From Chrysiogenes arsenatis DSM 11915 (GTDB taxonomy: Bacteria > Chrysiogenota > Chrysiogenetes > Chrysiogenales > Chrysiogenaceae), in NCBI RefSeq assembly GCF_000469585.1, contig NZ_AWNK01000010.1, forward strand, positions 98,530 to 155,483: a stretch of 56,954 nucleotides of DNA, in the 5' to 3' direction. A program made the translations under genes and the position numbers. How positions within the stretch are numbered: the first letter of the stretch is position 1; each line of letters opens with the position of its first letter. A model generated the notes under the pieces. The model was not told the origin of the DNA and searched no databases. It was given only the letters and a program-made list of their open reading frames with translations. Shown piece by piece: positions 1 through 9,753 of this stretch.

Positions 1-2
1 CC

Positions 3-659
3 GTCATTTTAGTTGGCGACTATCTCTATTCGAAAGCTTTTGAAGTGTTGGTCGCAGATGGCGATCCCCGCATTCAGCGGACACTTTCCAAGGTCACAAC
101 TTTGATGAGTGAAGGCGAAGTGTTTCAGTTAGTCAAATCGTTTGATTTTGGCATCTCGCTTGAGGATTACTTCAATATTATCGAGCACAAGACCGCCATT
201 CTGATTGCGGCTTGCGCGCAATGCGGTGGCTATACGGGCAACGCGGATGAAGCAACGGCGCAGGCGCTCTGGGATTACGGCTACAATCTTGGTATGGCTT
301 TTCAGATCATCGACGATATTCTCGACTACATGGGCGACACGGGGACACTTGGCAAGAGCATTGGCACTGACCTACGTGAAGGGAAGATGACCATCCCGCT
401 CCTGAAGCTTCGCGATGCGGCAGACCACGACGAACGCACACAACTGCAGGCTATTGTTGAACGGCATGAACCGCCGACGAGTGAAGAACTGGCTTTTGTT
501 ATTCGGCTCATGGAGCAATATGATATTCGGCAGCACTCTTTAGCCGTTGGTCAGAAATTTATTGATGCGTCGCGCGAAGCAGCGGAAAAACTGAGTAACA
601 ACATGTACCGCACGGCGATGCTGTCGGTATGTGATTACGTTTTGGAACGCCAGCGCTAA
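3..659 (+). CDS. Polyprenyl diphosphate synthase, 3' part (5' end outside window)
   Basis: This is the C-terminal part of a trans-isoprenyl diphosphate synthase, which condenses isopentenyl diphosphate onto an allylic primer to make the side chain of quinones or the undecaprenyl carrier. The open frame enters at base 3 with the family motif GDYLYSKAF, so the start lies outside the window. The second aspartate-rich motif DDILD, followed by the conserved LGKSIGTDLREGK, binds Mg-diphosphate. The first aspartate-rich motif is missing only because of the window edge. Chain length (octaprenyl, heptaprenyl or other) cannot be read from this part. A menaquinone side chain would fit mqnD in this window (inference). 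Confidence 0.93.
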   Translation, partial: VILVGDYLYSKAFEVLVADGDPRIQRTLSKVTTLMSEGEVFQLVKSFDFGISLEDYFNIIEHKTAILIAACAQCGGYTGNADEATAQALWDYGYNLGMAFQIIDDILDYMGDTGTLGKSIGTDLREGKMTIPLLKLRDAADHDERTQLQAIVERHEPPTSEELAFVIRLMEQYDIRQHSLAVGQKFIDASREAAEKLSNNMYRTAMLSVCDYVLERQR

Positions 660-712
660 GTGCCTGTTGAGGCGGGTTGAACGGAAAAAACTACTCACAG
701 AAGGGGTAAAGT

Positions 713-1060
713 ATGCACACGGTAGAAAACAAAAATGACATTGCCGTCATCACCATTGGCGAAGATCTCAACAATCCGAAGTCGAATATGGCGTTCAATG
801 ATTTTATGAAAAAAGTCTACGAAGAGCACAAACCACGCAATCTTGTCTTGTCGTTTGCGAACGTTGTATTCATTGATAGTTCTGGTATTAAAGAGATAAT
901 TCTTGCTCATCGCCACCAACAAAACGTTGGCGGCGTTTTAGCGTGCGTTGATATGAGCCCGTCGTTACGTGAGCTTTTTGAAATGGTTCGGCTTGATAAG
1001 GTATTCAAGATTTTCCCTGACCGCGAATCAATGGAAAAAACGCTGTTGGGGGATCTTTGA
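713..1060 (+). CDS. STAS-domain protein (anti-sigma factor antagonist type)
   Basis: A 115-residue single-domain protein with the STAS fold pattern: an N-terminal beta hairpin ending in VITIGEDLN, then LVLSFANVVFIDSSGIKEII. The DSSG turn carries the serine that partner kinases phosphorylate in SpoIIAA/RsbV-type proteins. Length matches stand-alone antagonists. A purine-rich ribosome site (GAAGGGG) precedes the ATG. Its last base overlaps the start of maf. No anti-sigma kinase or phosphatase is next to it, so the partner is unknown; a role in sigma-factor control or envelope signalling is inference. Confidence 0.85.
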   Translation: MHTVENKNDIAVITIGEDLNNPKSNMAFNDFMKKVYEEHKPRNLVLSFANVVFIDSSGIKEIILAHRHQQNVGGVLACVDMSPSLRELFEMVRLDKVFKIFPDRESMEKTLLGDL

Positions 1061-1653
1061 GTTTTATTCTCGCATCGGCATCACCTCGGCGCTCCCAGCT
1101 CTTACAATCACTTGGCTGGGAGTTTGTCGTTCGTCCATCGCATGTTGCCGAAACAACGGAACGAACCGATCCGGCTGATATTGTAGTGGAACTCGCGGCG
1201 CGCAAAGCGCAGGCCGTTATACGGGACAGTGACAGCTGGATTCTTGGCGCGGATACAATTGTGGTACTTGACAATCGTATTCTGGAAAAGCCTGCCGACC
1301 GTACAGAAAATCGTGAAATGTTGCGTGCCCTTTCCGGTAGAACGCATACCGTGTATGGTGGTATCGCGCTGGTTTGTCCCCGCGAAAACCGCACGTGGAT
1401 AGAAACCGTTGCGACGCAGGTGACGTTTCACGATTTGAGCGATGCCATGATTGAATGGTACGTTGAGTCGGGCAGTGGTCTTGATAAGGCAGGCGGTTAT
1501 GGCATACAGGATCGCTCATCCATCTTTGTTGCTTCGATCACAGGATGTTATGACAATGTGGTTGGTTTAAGCCGTAATCGACTGTACGCTATGGCATGTC
1601 AGTCTGGCTTGTTGCGATGGATGGAACACGGGAGAGTCGGTTGCGCATTGTAG
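1057..1653 (+). CDS. maf: Maf-type nucleoside triphosphate pyrophosphatase
   Basis: Maf proteins hydrolyse dTTP/UTP or modified nucleotides to the monophosphate and act in the cytosol as house-cleaning enzymes. The start shows the signature LASASPRRSQLL; the conserved ILGADTIVVLDN (catalytic Asp) and GRTHTVYGG follow, and GGYGIQD is near the end. The full domain of about 198 residues is present. The start is a TTG overlapping the stop of the STAS gene (TTGA), with GGGGGA five bases upstream, so translation is probably coupled. The end overlaps rsmD. Confidence 0.93.
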   Translation: MSFILASASPRRSQLLQSLGWEFVVRPSHVAETTERTDPADIVVELAARKAQAVIRDSDSWILGADTIVVLDNRILEKPADRTENREMLRALSGRTHTVYGGIALVCPRENRTWIETVATQVTFHDLSDAMIEWYVESGSGLDKAGGYGIQDRSSIFVASITGCYDNVVGLSRNRLYAMACQSGLLRWMEHGRVGCAL

Positions 1654-2183
1654 GAGGAAGCCGCAAAGGGCTACAGGTTTTGTGCCCGTCGGGTGATAGC
1701 GTCCGGCCGACGACTGACTTAATGCGCGAAAGCCTGTTTAATATCTTAGGGCAGCAATTGAAAGACCTGACGTTTCTGGATCTTTTTAGCGGCACTGGCG
1801 CGGTCGCGATAGAAGCTGCCAGCCGTGGAGCACGTGTGATGGCCGTAGAAAATCATCGTCTGGCTGTGCGCTATCTCCGCAAAAACATTCAAAACAGTAC
1901 CTTACCAATCGAACTCAGCAATATGGATGCGTTAAACTTTCTACAAAGTAGTACGCAGCAATACGATATTATTTTTGCCGATCCCCCGTATGATGCCAAC
2001 TACTACCAGCCGATACTCGAAATAGTCAGTCGTCAGCGACTCCTGAGCGATATCGGTGTGCTCATTCTTGAGCACCGCACGCTTGAGGAAGTGCGCGGCA
2101 TTGCCCCGTTAACCCTCTATAAAAACCGGAAGTATGGAAACAAGATGTTTAGCTTTTTGCAAATGGAATCGGAGCTGGTATGA
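1641..2183 (+). CDS. rsmD: 16S rRNA (guanine(966)-N(2))-methyltransferase RsmD
   Basis: RsmD methylates N2 of G966 of 16S rRNA using S-adenosylmethionine. The protein has the family N-terminus RIVGGSRKG, the RPTTDLMRESLFNIL block, the SAM-binding loop DLFSGTGAVAIEAASRGA and the catalytic motif FADPPYD. I prefer the TTG at 1641, preceded by GGGAGAG and giving the canonical M-R-I-V-G-G start; ATGs at 1617 and 1596 are in frame but add residues the family lacks and have no good ribosome site. It overlaps maf upstream and coaD downstream (ATGA). The rsmD-coaD pair is a common bacterial arrangement. Confidence 0.93.
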   Translation: MRIVGGSRKGLQVLCPSGDSVRPTTDLMRESLFNILGQQLKDLTFLDLFSGTGAVAIEAASRGARVMAVENHRLAVRYLRKNIQNSTLPIELSNMDALNFLQSSTQQYDIIFADPPYDANYYQPILEIVSRQRLLSDIGVLILEHRTLEEVRGIAPLTLYKNRKYGNKMFSFLQMESELV

Positions 2184-2662
2184 CGTGTGCAGTCTACCCG
2201 GGGACATTTGATCCCATCACCATTGGACATCTGGATATCATCGAACGTGGTGCTACCATGTTTGATGAATTGATTGTTGCTGTTGCCAGCAACGATCGCA
2301 AGCACCCACGCATTTCACACGCCGATCGCATCGATTTGATCCGCGAGAGCGTTTCTCACCTGCCAAATGTAACCGTTGAAGGATTATCGAAGCTGCTCAT
2401 TGACTATCTGACCGAACGTCAGATATCTTATGTTATTCGCGGATTGCGGGCGGTGAGCGACTTTGAATACGAGTTGCAAATGGCGCTTATGAATCGGCAA
2501 ATGTACCCTGAACTTGAGACCATTTTTTTAATGCCTCGTCAGGAGTACATTTTCCTTTCTTCCAGTATGGTGCGCGAAATCGGCTACCTTGGAGGAGATT
2601 TCAGCAAGTTTGTCCCGCACAGCGTATATGATCGCATTCGTGAATTTTTGATCAAATCCTGA
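2180..2662 (+). CDS. coaD: Phosphopantetheine adenylyltransferase CoaD
   Basis: CoaD transfers AMP from ATP to 4'-phosphopantetheine, the fourth step of coenzyme A synthesis. The 160-residue protein begins AVYPGTFDPITIGHLDII with the TxGH nucleotidyltransferase motif. It keeps the VIRGLRAVSDFEYE substrate region and the SSSMVREI loop near the C-terminus that replaces the ISSTxxR motif. Length matches the family (about 160). The ATG overlaps the rsmD stop by four bases, so the two are probably translationally coupled. Confidence 0.97.
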   Translation: MTCAVYPGTFDPITIGHLDIIERGATMFDELIVAVASNDRKHPRISHADRIDLIRESVSHLPNVTVEGLSKLLIDYLTERQISYVIRGLRAVSDFEYELQMALMNRQMYPELETIFLMPRQEYIFLSSSMVREIGYLGGDFSKFVPHSVYDRIREFLIKS

Positions 2663-2674
2663 GGAGGAAGTCCC

Positions 2675-3877
2675 ATGAAAGAACGTCTTTCCGACCGCGT
2701 TAACTCGATTCAGCCCTCACCGACCATTGCCATCACAACGAAAGCCAATCAAATGAAAGCTGACGGCCTGAACGTTATTGGTTTTGGCGCTGGTGAACCC
2801 GACTTTGACACGCCTGACCACATCAAATATGCCGCTATCGCCGGCCTTGTTAAAGGGAACACGAAATACACGCCAGCCGATGGCATGGTGGCACTCAAAG
2901 ACGCCATCATTCATAAGTTCAAGCGTGATAACGGCTTGACTTTTGCCCGCAACCAAATCACCGTCAACGTGGGGGCCAAGCACACCCTGTTCAACATCTA
3001 TATGGCGCTTTTGAACCCTGGTGACGAAGTCATCATCCCTGCGCCATACTGGGTCAGCTACCCTGACATGGCGCTGATGTGCGATGCCGTACCGGTGTTC
3101 GTTGACACTCGTGAAGAAGACAACTTCAGCATGACGCCTGACATGCTCGAAAAAGCGATCACTCCGAAAACCAAATTCGTAGTGCTGAATAACCCATCAA
3201 ATCCGACTGGTGCCGGTTATAGTAAAGAGGCGCTCGAAGCTCTTGCTGCCGTTATCGTGAAGCACGACCTGATTTGCATCAGCGACGAAATCTATGAAAA
3301 GCTTACCTACGGTGATTTCAAATTCGTCTCTATCGCGTCACTTGGCGAAGAAATCCGCAAGCGGACGATTATCGTCAATGGTCTTTCCAAAGAGTGGGCC
3401 ATGACCGGCTGGCGCATTGGTTACGCGGCTGGTGATCCTGCCATCATCAGCGCGATTGGCAAAATTCAGTCGCAATCTACTACGAATCCGACCAGCTTTG
3501 CGCAGGATGGTGCGATTGCCGCGCTGCTTGGACCGCAGGAAAAAATCCAAGAATTCGTGAAGGCGTTTGATGAGCGCCGCACGTACATTGTGGAGCGCTT
3601 CAATACCATTCCAGGCCTTTCGTGCATTTATCCAAATGGAGCCTTCTACGTGTTCCCGAACATTGCGAAAATCTTCGGCAAAAAAACCGCCGAAGGCAAA
3701 GTGATTAAAGACTCTTCTGATTTTGCCGATTACCTCTTGGCAGAAGCGCTGGTTGCAATCGTTCCGGGTATCGCCTTTGGTGCCGAAGGGTTTATGCGTC
3801 TGAGCTATGCTATGTCGATGAAAGCTATCATCGAAGGGATGGATCGGATTGAGGCTGCAGTTCGCAAGCTGAGCTAA
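2675..3877 (+). CDS. aspC: Class I PLP aminotransferase, aspartate aminotransferase type
   Basis: A 400-residue fold-type I aminotransferase of the Igamma aspartate/prephenate group. Visible blocks are GFGAGEPDFDTP near the N-terminus, the LNNPSNPTG loop, ISDEIYEKL with the Asp that contacts the PLP pyridine, and NGLSKEWAMTGWRIGY with the PLP-binding lysine. It likely moves amino groups between aspartate and 2-oxoglutarate; some members also use prephenate, which cannot be excluded. A strong ribosome site (GAGGAGG) precedes the ATG 12 bases after coaD. An intrinsic terminator follows, so it probably ends the first operon of the window. Confidence 0.9.
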   Translation: MKERLSDRVNSIQPSPTIAITTKANQMKADGLNVIGFGAGEPDFDTPDHIKYAAIAGLVKGNTKYTPADGMVALKDAIIHKFKRDNGLTFARNQITVNVGAKHTLFNIYMALLNPGDEVIIPAPYWVSYPDMALMCDAVPVFVDTREEDNFSMTPDMLEKAITPKTKFVVLNNPSNPTGAGYSKEALEALAAVIVKHDLICISDEIYEKLTYGDFKFVSIASLGEEIRKRTIIVNGLSKEWAMTGWRIGYAAGDPAIISAIGKIQSQSTTNPTSFAQDGAIAALLGPQEKIQEFVKAFDERRTYIVERFNTIPGLSCIYPNGAFYVFPNIAKIFGKKTAEGKVIKDSSDFADYLLAEALVAIVPGIAFGAEGFMRLSYAMSMKAIIEGMDRIEAAVRKLS

Positions 3878-3898
3878 TGTTCCTAATTCGCCGCAGAT

Positions 3899-5091
<1,193 letters not shown>

Positions 5092-5103
5092 TTATAAATA
5101 AAT

Positions 5104-5136
5104 AACTTGCCGTCGTGCTCAAAAGTTGGGCAAGTT
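5104..5136 (+). other. Inverted repeat downstream of tgt
   Basis: Arms AACTTGCC and GGCAAGTT form an eight base-pair stem with a 17-base loop, 12 bases after the tgt stop. There is no clear T-run after it, so it may be a weak terminator, a Rho-pause or mRNA-end structure, or an operator. The role is not decided by sequence. Confidence 0.35.
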
Positions 5137-5159
5137 AAGTCAGCAGGCTACAGTGGTGG

Positions 5160-5202
5160 GTTTCCACAGCGAAATCCACAGGAATTCACAGAGTTATCAA
5201 CA
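5160..5202 (+). promoter_or_regulatory. Four DnaA-box-like 9-mers in phase
   Basis: Four same-strand words resemble the DnaA box TTATNCACA: GTTTCCACA (5160), AAATCCACA (5172), GAATTCACA (5182) and TTATCAACA (5194). They match at 7, 7, 7 and 8 of 9 positions and begin 12, 10 and 12 bases apart, about one helical turn each. AT-rich runs flank them (about 5088-5108 and 5201-5216). They lie between tgt and yajC. This may be a DnaA-bound control site or part of an origin; nothing else here proves either. Confidence 0.4.
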
Positions 5203-5234
5203 TTTTTGTTAAAAACCCGTACAAGGAGTTATGT

Positions 5235-5513
5235 ATGAATCAGTTGTCGGCCATTCTTCCCTTAGTCCTCATGTTCGCTATTTTTTACTTCCTGATTATC
5301 CGCCCGCAGCAGAAGCAAGCCAAGGCGCATAAGTTAATGATCGAAAACCTGCAAGTCGGTGACGAAATTGTCAGCGCCGGTGGTTTTTTCGGGCACGTGA
5401 CTCGCGTGGAGAGCGATGCCATCCACGTCAAGCTCGGTCAGAATATGGAAGTAAAACTTCGTCGTGCGAATGTTTCGGAAGTGGTCAAAAAAGCCACTCA
5501 CGTGGCGGAGTAG
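5235..5513 (+). CDS. yajC: Preprotein translocase subunit YajC
   Basis: A 92-residue inner-membrane protein of the SecDF-YajC subcomplex that supports Sec-dependent export. It has one N-terminal membrane segment (AILPLVLMFAIFYFLIIRP) followed by the conserved RPQQKQ and a small cytosolic domain with GDEIVSAGGFFG. AAGGAG precedes the ATG. The order yajC-secD-secF is the classic operon, and the gene stands 12 bases before secD. Confidence 0.96.
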   Translation: MNQLSAILPLVLMFAIFYFLIIRPQQKQAKAHKLMIENLQVGDEIVSAGGFFGHVTRVESDAIHVKLGQNMEVKLRRANVSEVVKKATHVAE

Positions 5514-5524
5514 TTCGGTAGAGT

Positions 5525-7072
5525 ATGAAAACCACCCTGATAAGTAAGATTATCCTGATTCTGGCAGTGGTCGGGCTTGCGTTGTATTCGGCGCTTCCTC
5601 TTTCTGAGCGGATCAACCTCGGGCTCGACTTGCAGGGTGGTATGCACCTTGCGTTGGAAGTTGATACCGAAAAAGCCCTCGAAGGGAAGCTCGACGTAAT
5701 CGTCAATGCCTTCCGTGCGGACTTGAATAATGCCAAATTGGTTGTCGGGGCGGTTGAACGTTCTGGCAATCAGGTCAGTGTTGCTTTGCCCTATGCGCAA
5801 GAAAAAGAGTCTGTTCGTAAATATTTTGAGCGCCATTACGATGCCCTTGAAGTGGTACGTGAAGAAAGCAACCTGCTGGTTTTCGCCTATCCGGATGTTG
5901 AAGCTGAGCGATTAAAAACGCTTGCTGTTTCGCAGGCTTTGGAAACCATCCGTAATCGTATTGACCAATTCGGCGTAGCGGAACCGACTATTCAGAAGCA
6001 GGGAGCCAACCGGATCATTGTCGAACTCCCTGGCGTGAAAGATCCTGACCGCGCGACGGAGCTGATTGGTCGTACGGCGGTGTTAGAATTTAAAATGGTG
6101 AATGAATCCGTGTCGCCGCAGGATGCCGCGGCCGGCTTTTTGCCGGACGACATGATGCTTGCCTATCAGCGTGTGCTGGATCCAGAAACGGGACAAGAGG
6201 TGGGGCGCACTCCGTATGTTTTGACCAAAGTCACACCACTCTCCGGCAACCGCTTGGTTGATGCCGAAGTCCGCATTAACAGCGAACGAGGCGATCCGTA
6301 TGTCGGGATTAAATTTGATCCTGAAGGGGCGCGTATTTTTGCCGACCTCACGGCGCGCAATGTTGGCAACCGCATGGCGATTGTCCTCGATGGGAACGTC
6401 TATTCGGCTCCAGTGATTAACGAACGGATCGGTGGCGGTGAGGCCTCTATCAGTGGCCGTTTTACGATGGAAGATGCGCGCGACCTCGCGATTGTGCTCC
6501 GTTCTGGGAGCCTGCCCGCGCCCGTTGAAATCATTGAAAACCGGACAGTTGGGCCAACTCTCGGCCAAGATTCGATTGACAAAGGGGTACGCGCCGGACT
6601 GAGTGGCCTTGTTCTCGTACTCCTCTTTATGATTTTCTACTATCGCCTTTCGGGTGTGATTGCCAACCTTGCACTGATCGTGAACGTCATTATTCTGCTG
6701 GGAATGTTGGCTTATTTTGGGGCGACGTTAACCTTGCCAGGGATTGCGGGAATTATCCTGACAATCGGTATGGCCGTTGATGCAAACGTTCTGATTTTTG
6801 AACGGATTCGCGAGGAGCTTCGCAAAGGGGCGACGCCGCGTAATGCGATTCAGGCTGGCTATGACAAAGTTTTTAGTACGATTTTTGATTCGAACATCAC
6901 CACGCTGATTGCGGCGATGGTGCTGTTCCAATTTGGTTCTGGTCCAGTCAAGGGGTTTGCTATTACGCTGAGCATCGGTCTTCTCGCCAGTATGTTTACG
7001 GCGATTGTCTGTACACGAGTTGTGTATGAGGTCGCTTTGGCGTATCGCCCGATCAAGAAACTCAGTGTGTAG
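5525..7072 (+). CDS. secD: Protein translocase subunit SecD
   Basis: SecD works with SecF in the inner membrane, using the proton gradient to pull secreted proteins out on the far side. The 515-residue protein has an N-terminal membrane helix, then the GLDLQGGMHL motif that opens the first periplasmic domain. The P1 domain contains RNRIDQFGVAEP, and the C-terminal six-helix RND-type region contains GMAVDANVLIFERIREEL (motif D4 with the key Asp). Size is as expected for non-enteric SecD. It lies between yajC and secF in one operon. Confidence 0.97.
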   Translation: MKTTLISKIILILAVVGLALYSALPLSERINLGLDLQGGMHLALEVDTEKALEGKLDVIVNAFRADLNNAKLVVGAVERSGNQVSVALPYAQEKESVRKYFERHYDALEVVREESNLLVFAYPDVEAERLKTLAVSQALETIRNRIDQFGVAEPTIQKQGANRIIVELPGVKDPDRATELIGRTAVLEFKMVNESVSPQDAAAGFLPDDMMLAYQRVLDPETGQEVGRTPYVLTKVTPLSGNRLVDAEVRINSERGDPYVGIKFDPEGARIFADLTARNVGNRMAIVLDGNVYSAPVINERIGGGEASISGRFTMEDARDLAIVLRSGSLPAPVEIIENRTVGPTLGQDSIDKGVRAGLSGLVLVLLFMIFYYRLSGVIANLALIVNVIILLGMLAYFGATLTLPGIAGIILTIGMAVDANVLIFERIREELRKGATPRNAIQAGYDKVFSTIFDSNITTLIAAMVLFQFGSGPVKGFAITLSIGLLASMFTAIVCTRVVYEVALAYRPIKKLSV

Positions 7073-7081
7073 GGGGATAGA

Positions 7082-8023
7082 GTGAAGAAATTTGAATTTG
7101 CTACTATTCCATTTATGGGGATGCGCTGGATTGCCGTGAGTGTTGCTGTGCTGCTGGTGCTCTGTTCGTTGGTGCTGCTTGCGACACGCGGGCTGAATTA
7201 CGGTATTGATTTTACTGGTGGATCTTTGGTGCAATTGCAATTCAAAGAGCCAACGCCGATTGAAGATATTCGTGCGAACTTGTCCCAAGAAGGATTTGGC
7301 GATAGCGAAATTCAGGAATATGGTTCGCCACGTGACATTCTGGTTCGTGCGCCACAGTTTGACGAAAAGAATGCCAATGCGGTGACCAATGCGATTAAGA
7401 GTCGCATCGAAAGTGCCTATGGTGACAAGGTTGAAGTGTTACGCATCGAAACCGTAGGGCCGAAAATCGGTGGCGAGCTCCGTCAGCAAGCGCTTTACGC
7501 TGTTCTTTATTCATTAGTCGCAATTGTTTGCTATATTTGGTGGCGCTTTGAATTAAAGTTTGGTTTGGCAGCGATCATTGCGCTGGTGCACGACGTGATT
7601 ATCACGATGGGGATGTTTAGTCTGACGGGAATACAGTTTTCGCTCGCCGCGCTGGCGGCAGTGTTGACCGTCGTAGGCTATTCACTGAACGATACGATTG
7701 TTATCTTTGACCGTATTCGAGAAAATCTGGTTGTCAATGAGGGCGAGGAGAAGAAACCTATTATAACGATTCTCAATGAATCGATCACGCAGACATTGTC
7801 GCGGACGATTATTACAGGTGGTACCACCTTGTTTGTGGTGTTGACTCTGTTCTTCTTTGGTGGTGAAGTCCTGAGTGGTTTTGCATTTGCGCTGATCATT
7901 GGGGTTATTATCGGAACGTTTTCTTCGATCTTTATTGCCACCGTGCTGCTGGTCTATTGGCAACCAGCTTACGATGAGCCGCATCTGAAAAAGCTGAACG
8001 AAAAGCCAGAGGAAGTCGTATGA
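7082..8023 (+). CDS. secF: Protein translocase subunit SecF
   Basis: Partner of SecD in the inner membrane. The 313-residue protein has a first membrane helix, the periplasmic-domain motif GLNYGIDFTGG, and the C-terminal segment with VGYSLNDTIVIFDRIREN, the SecF version of the D4 motif. The start is GTG with GGGGGA just upstream, nine bases after secD. The stop overlaps the next gene's ATG, extending the operon into a transporter gene. Confidence 0.97.
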   Translation: MKKFEFATIPFMGMRWIAVSVAVLLVLCSLVLLATRGLNYGIDFTGGSLVQLQFKEPTPIEDIRANLSQEGFGDSEIQEYGSPRDILVRAPQFDEKNANAVTNAIKSRIESAYGDKVEVLRIETVGPKIGGELRQQALYAVLYSLVAIVCYIWWRFELKFGLAAIIALVHDVIITMGMFSLTGIQFSLAALAAVLTVVGYSLNDTIVIFDRIRENLVVNEGEEKKPIITILNESITQTLSRTIITGGTTLFVVLTLFFFGGEVLSGFAFALIIGVIIGTFSSIFIATVLLVYWQPAYDEPHLKKLNEKPEEVV

Positions 8024-8826
8024 CGATCGACCCAGGATATCTCGCGATATTCCTGGGAGTTGGCCTTACAACCGGTTTTTTGGCGGCTCTGCTTGGGATT
8101 GGTGGCGGGGTGATTTATGTCCCCGTCATCATTTACCTGTTACCGATCGCTGACGGAATGGCGGGTACGGGGACGGCGGAGTATATGAAAACAGGGATTA
8201 CGACTTCTTTGGTGGTCGTTTTCTTTGCCGCAATTTCAAGCTCTTTTGCCAACCTTCGGGCGCGCAATGTTCATTTTCCATTGCTGCGCCGTGCGCTTGT
8301 TGCGGGAACTGTTGGTGCACTCGCGGGAGCTTTTTTTGGAGCACTTGCGCCAGCGTTGCTGCTGAAAAAGCTTTTTGGCGCATTTCAGCTCTACATCGGC
8401 ACACGACTGTTGCAGTCAGCAAAACGGCAGGATCATGCGGCGGGGAATGAAGACCTTGCTTGGAAGAAAGTACTTCCCATAGGGACGTTTAACGGATTTA
8501 TCACCTCTACATTCGGCATTGGTGGCGGCCTTTTCAGCGTACCGGCGTTTAACTATTACTGTCGTGTCCCATTGGTAAAGTGCATCGGAACGTCGAGTAA
8601 TCTGATATTGGTGAATGCGTTATTTGGCATTATGGGATATCTATTTAGTATCTTGATTACTGCGGAAAGTTATATCCGCTGGGATATCGCGGCGGTTATA
8701 GCAGTTGGGAGCATGCTCAGCGCGCCACTGGGCATAAAAGTGCTTCCGAAAATTCAGCCGACGTTGTTTAAGCGGGGATTTGCACTGCTGGTGCTCGTTT
8801 CGGCGGCTAATCTACTGTTGCGGTGA
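8020..8826 (+). CDS. TauE/SafE-family membrane transporter
   Basis: A 268-residue integral membrane protein of the TauE/SafE (DUF81) family, linked in known members to export of sulfite, sulfoacetate or other organic anions. The two halves carry the internal-repeat motifs GIGGGVIYVPVI (about residues 26-37) and GIGGGLFSVPAF, typical of the family. About eight membrane segments can be seen. The ATG overlaps the secF stop (ATGA). The substrate cannot be inferred from the neighbours, which are secDF and a CBS protein. Confidence 0.88.
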   Translation: MTIDPGYLAIFLGVGLTTGFLAALLGIGGGVIYVPVIIYLLPIADGMAGTGTAEYMKTGITTSLVVVFFAAISSSFANLRARNVHFPLLRRALVAGTVGALAGAFFGALAPALLLKKLFGAFQLYIGTRLLQSAKRQDHAAGNEDLAWKKVLPIGTFNGFITSTFGIGGGLFSVPAFNYYCRVPLVKCIGTSSNLILVNALFGIMGYLFSILITAESYIRWDIAAVIAVGSMLSAPLGIKVLPKIQPTLFKRGFALLVLVSAANLLLR

Positions 8827-8864
8827 TATTTGCAAATTTGAGAGACGAGAGTAAGGAGGCATGT

Positions 8865-9332
8865 ATGGCTCTGGCAAAAGACATTATGACAACGAATCCG
8901 ATTGTGGTTAGCGACACTCTTTCGATTCAGGATGCGGCGCGTTTGTTGCTGGAAAAGAATATTTCCGGCGCTCCGGTTGTTGACGATACGGGGAAAATGG
9001 TTGGCATTATCACAAAAAAAGATATTGTTGATACGGTTCGGGAAATGAAACTGCCGCGCTTGATTAACATTTTTGATGCGATCATCTACCTCGAAAGTGC
9101 CGAAGAGTATAATCATGAACTCAATAAAATGGCGGCAGTATGCGTCAGCGATGCCATGACAAAAAAAGTCATCACGGTTTCGCCTGATATGGAACTGCCC
9201 CGTTTAGCCTCGCTCCTTTCGGAGCATCACATTAACATGGTTCCCGTCACGCACGGCGAAGGAAAATTGCTGGGGATTGTCAGCACGACCGATGTTCTGA
9301 AAGCAGTCGCATATGGAAGTAATCAGTCGTAG
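8865..9332 (+). CDS. Two-CBS-domain protein
   Basis: A 155-residue protein made of a pair of CBS motifs: AKDIMTTNPIVVSDTLSIQDAARLL with APVVDDTGKMVGIITKKDIV, then SDAMTKKVITVSPDMEL with VPVTHGEGKLLGIVSTTDVL. Such pairs bind adenosine nucleotides and act as energy or ligand sensors. The ATG at 8865 is chosen for the strong AAGGAGG six bases upstream and the canonical M-A-L-A-K-D-I-M start. It overlaps tsaE by 20 bases. The target it regulates is unknown. Confidence 0.9.
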   Translation: MALAKDIMTTNPIVVSDTLSIQDAARLLLEKNISGAPVVDDTGKMVGIITKKDIVDTVREMKLPRLINIFDAIIYLESAEEYNHELNKMAAVCVSDAMTKKVITVSPDMELPRLASLLSEHHINMVPVTHGEGKLLGIVSTTDVLKAVAYGSNQS

Positions 9333-9753
9333 TCCGGAAGAAACCGCTGCTTTTGCCGCGCAACTGGCAAACCGTTTGCGCCCTCCGGTGTTACTGTTGC
9401 TGGAGGGTGACCTTGGTGCCGGAAAGACCACCTTTGCCAAAGGGTTTGCGGCGGCACTTGGTATCGACGCACGGAACGTGACTTCGCCTACCTACACGCT
9501 CATGAACGAGTATGTTGGGGAAAATGGCCGCTTGTGTCACTGTGACTTATACCGTTTGCAAAGCGCCGACGATTTTTATGCGACCGGAATCGAAGAAAGT
9601 TTTGCCGGAGCCTATACGCTGGTCGAATGGCCAGATCGGCTCCCACATGAAATTACCGATGAAATTCAAACGTTGCGGCTGGAATTTGCCGTAAATCCGC
9701 ATTCAGATGAGCGGTGTATAACGCTCAGCGAACCTTTTCAGGTGGAGCGGTGA
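9313..9753 (+). CDS. tsaE: tRNA threonylcarbamoyladenosine synthesis ATPase TsaE
   Basis: TsaE is the ATPase that drives the TsaBD complex in making the t6A37 modification of tRNAs reading ANN codons. The 146-residue protein has the Walker A loop EGDLGAGKTTFAKG, the switch-like TSPTYTLMNEY, and the HCDLYRL motif, all diagnostic. It overlaps the preceding CBS gene by 20 bases. The next gene's GTG starts right after its stop. A TsaC-type gene lies at 35.9-36.5 kb; tsaB and tsaD are not in the window. Confidence 0.96.
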   Translation: MEVISRSPEETAAFAAQLANRLRPPVLLLLEGDLGAGKTTFAKGFAAALGIDARNVTSPTYTLMNEYVGENGRLCHCDLYRLQSADDFYATGIEESFAGAYTLVEWPDRLPHEITDEIQTLRLEFAVNPHSDERCITLSEPFQVER

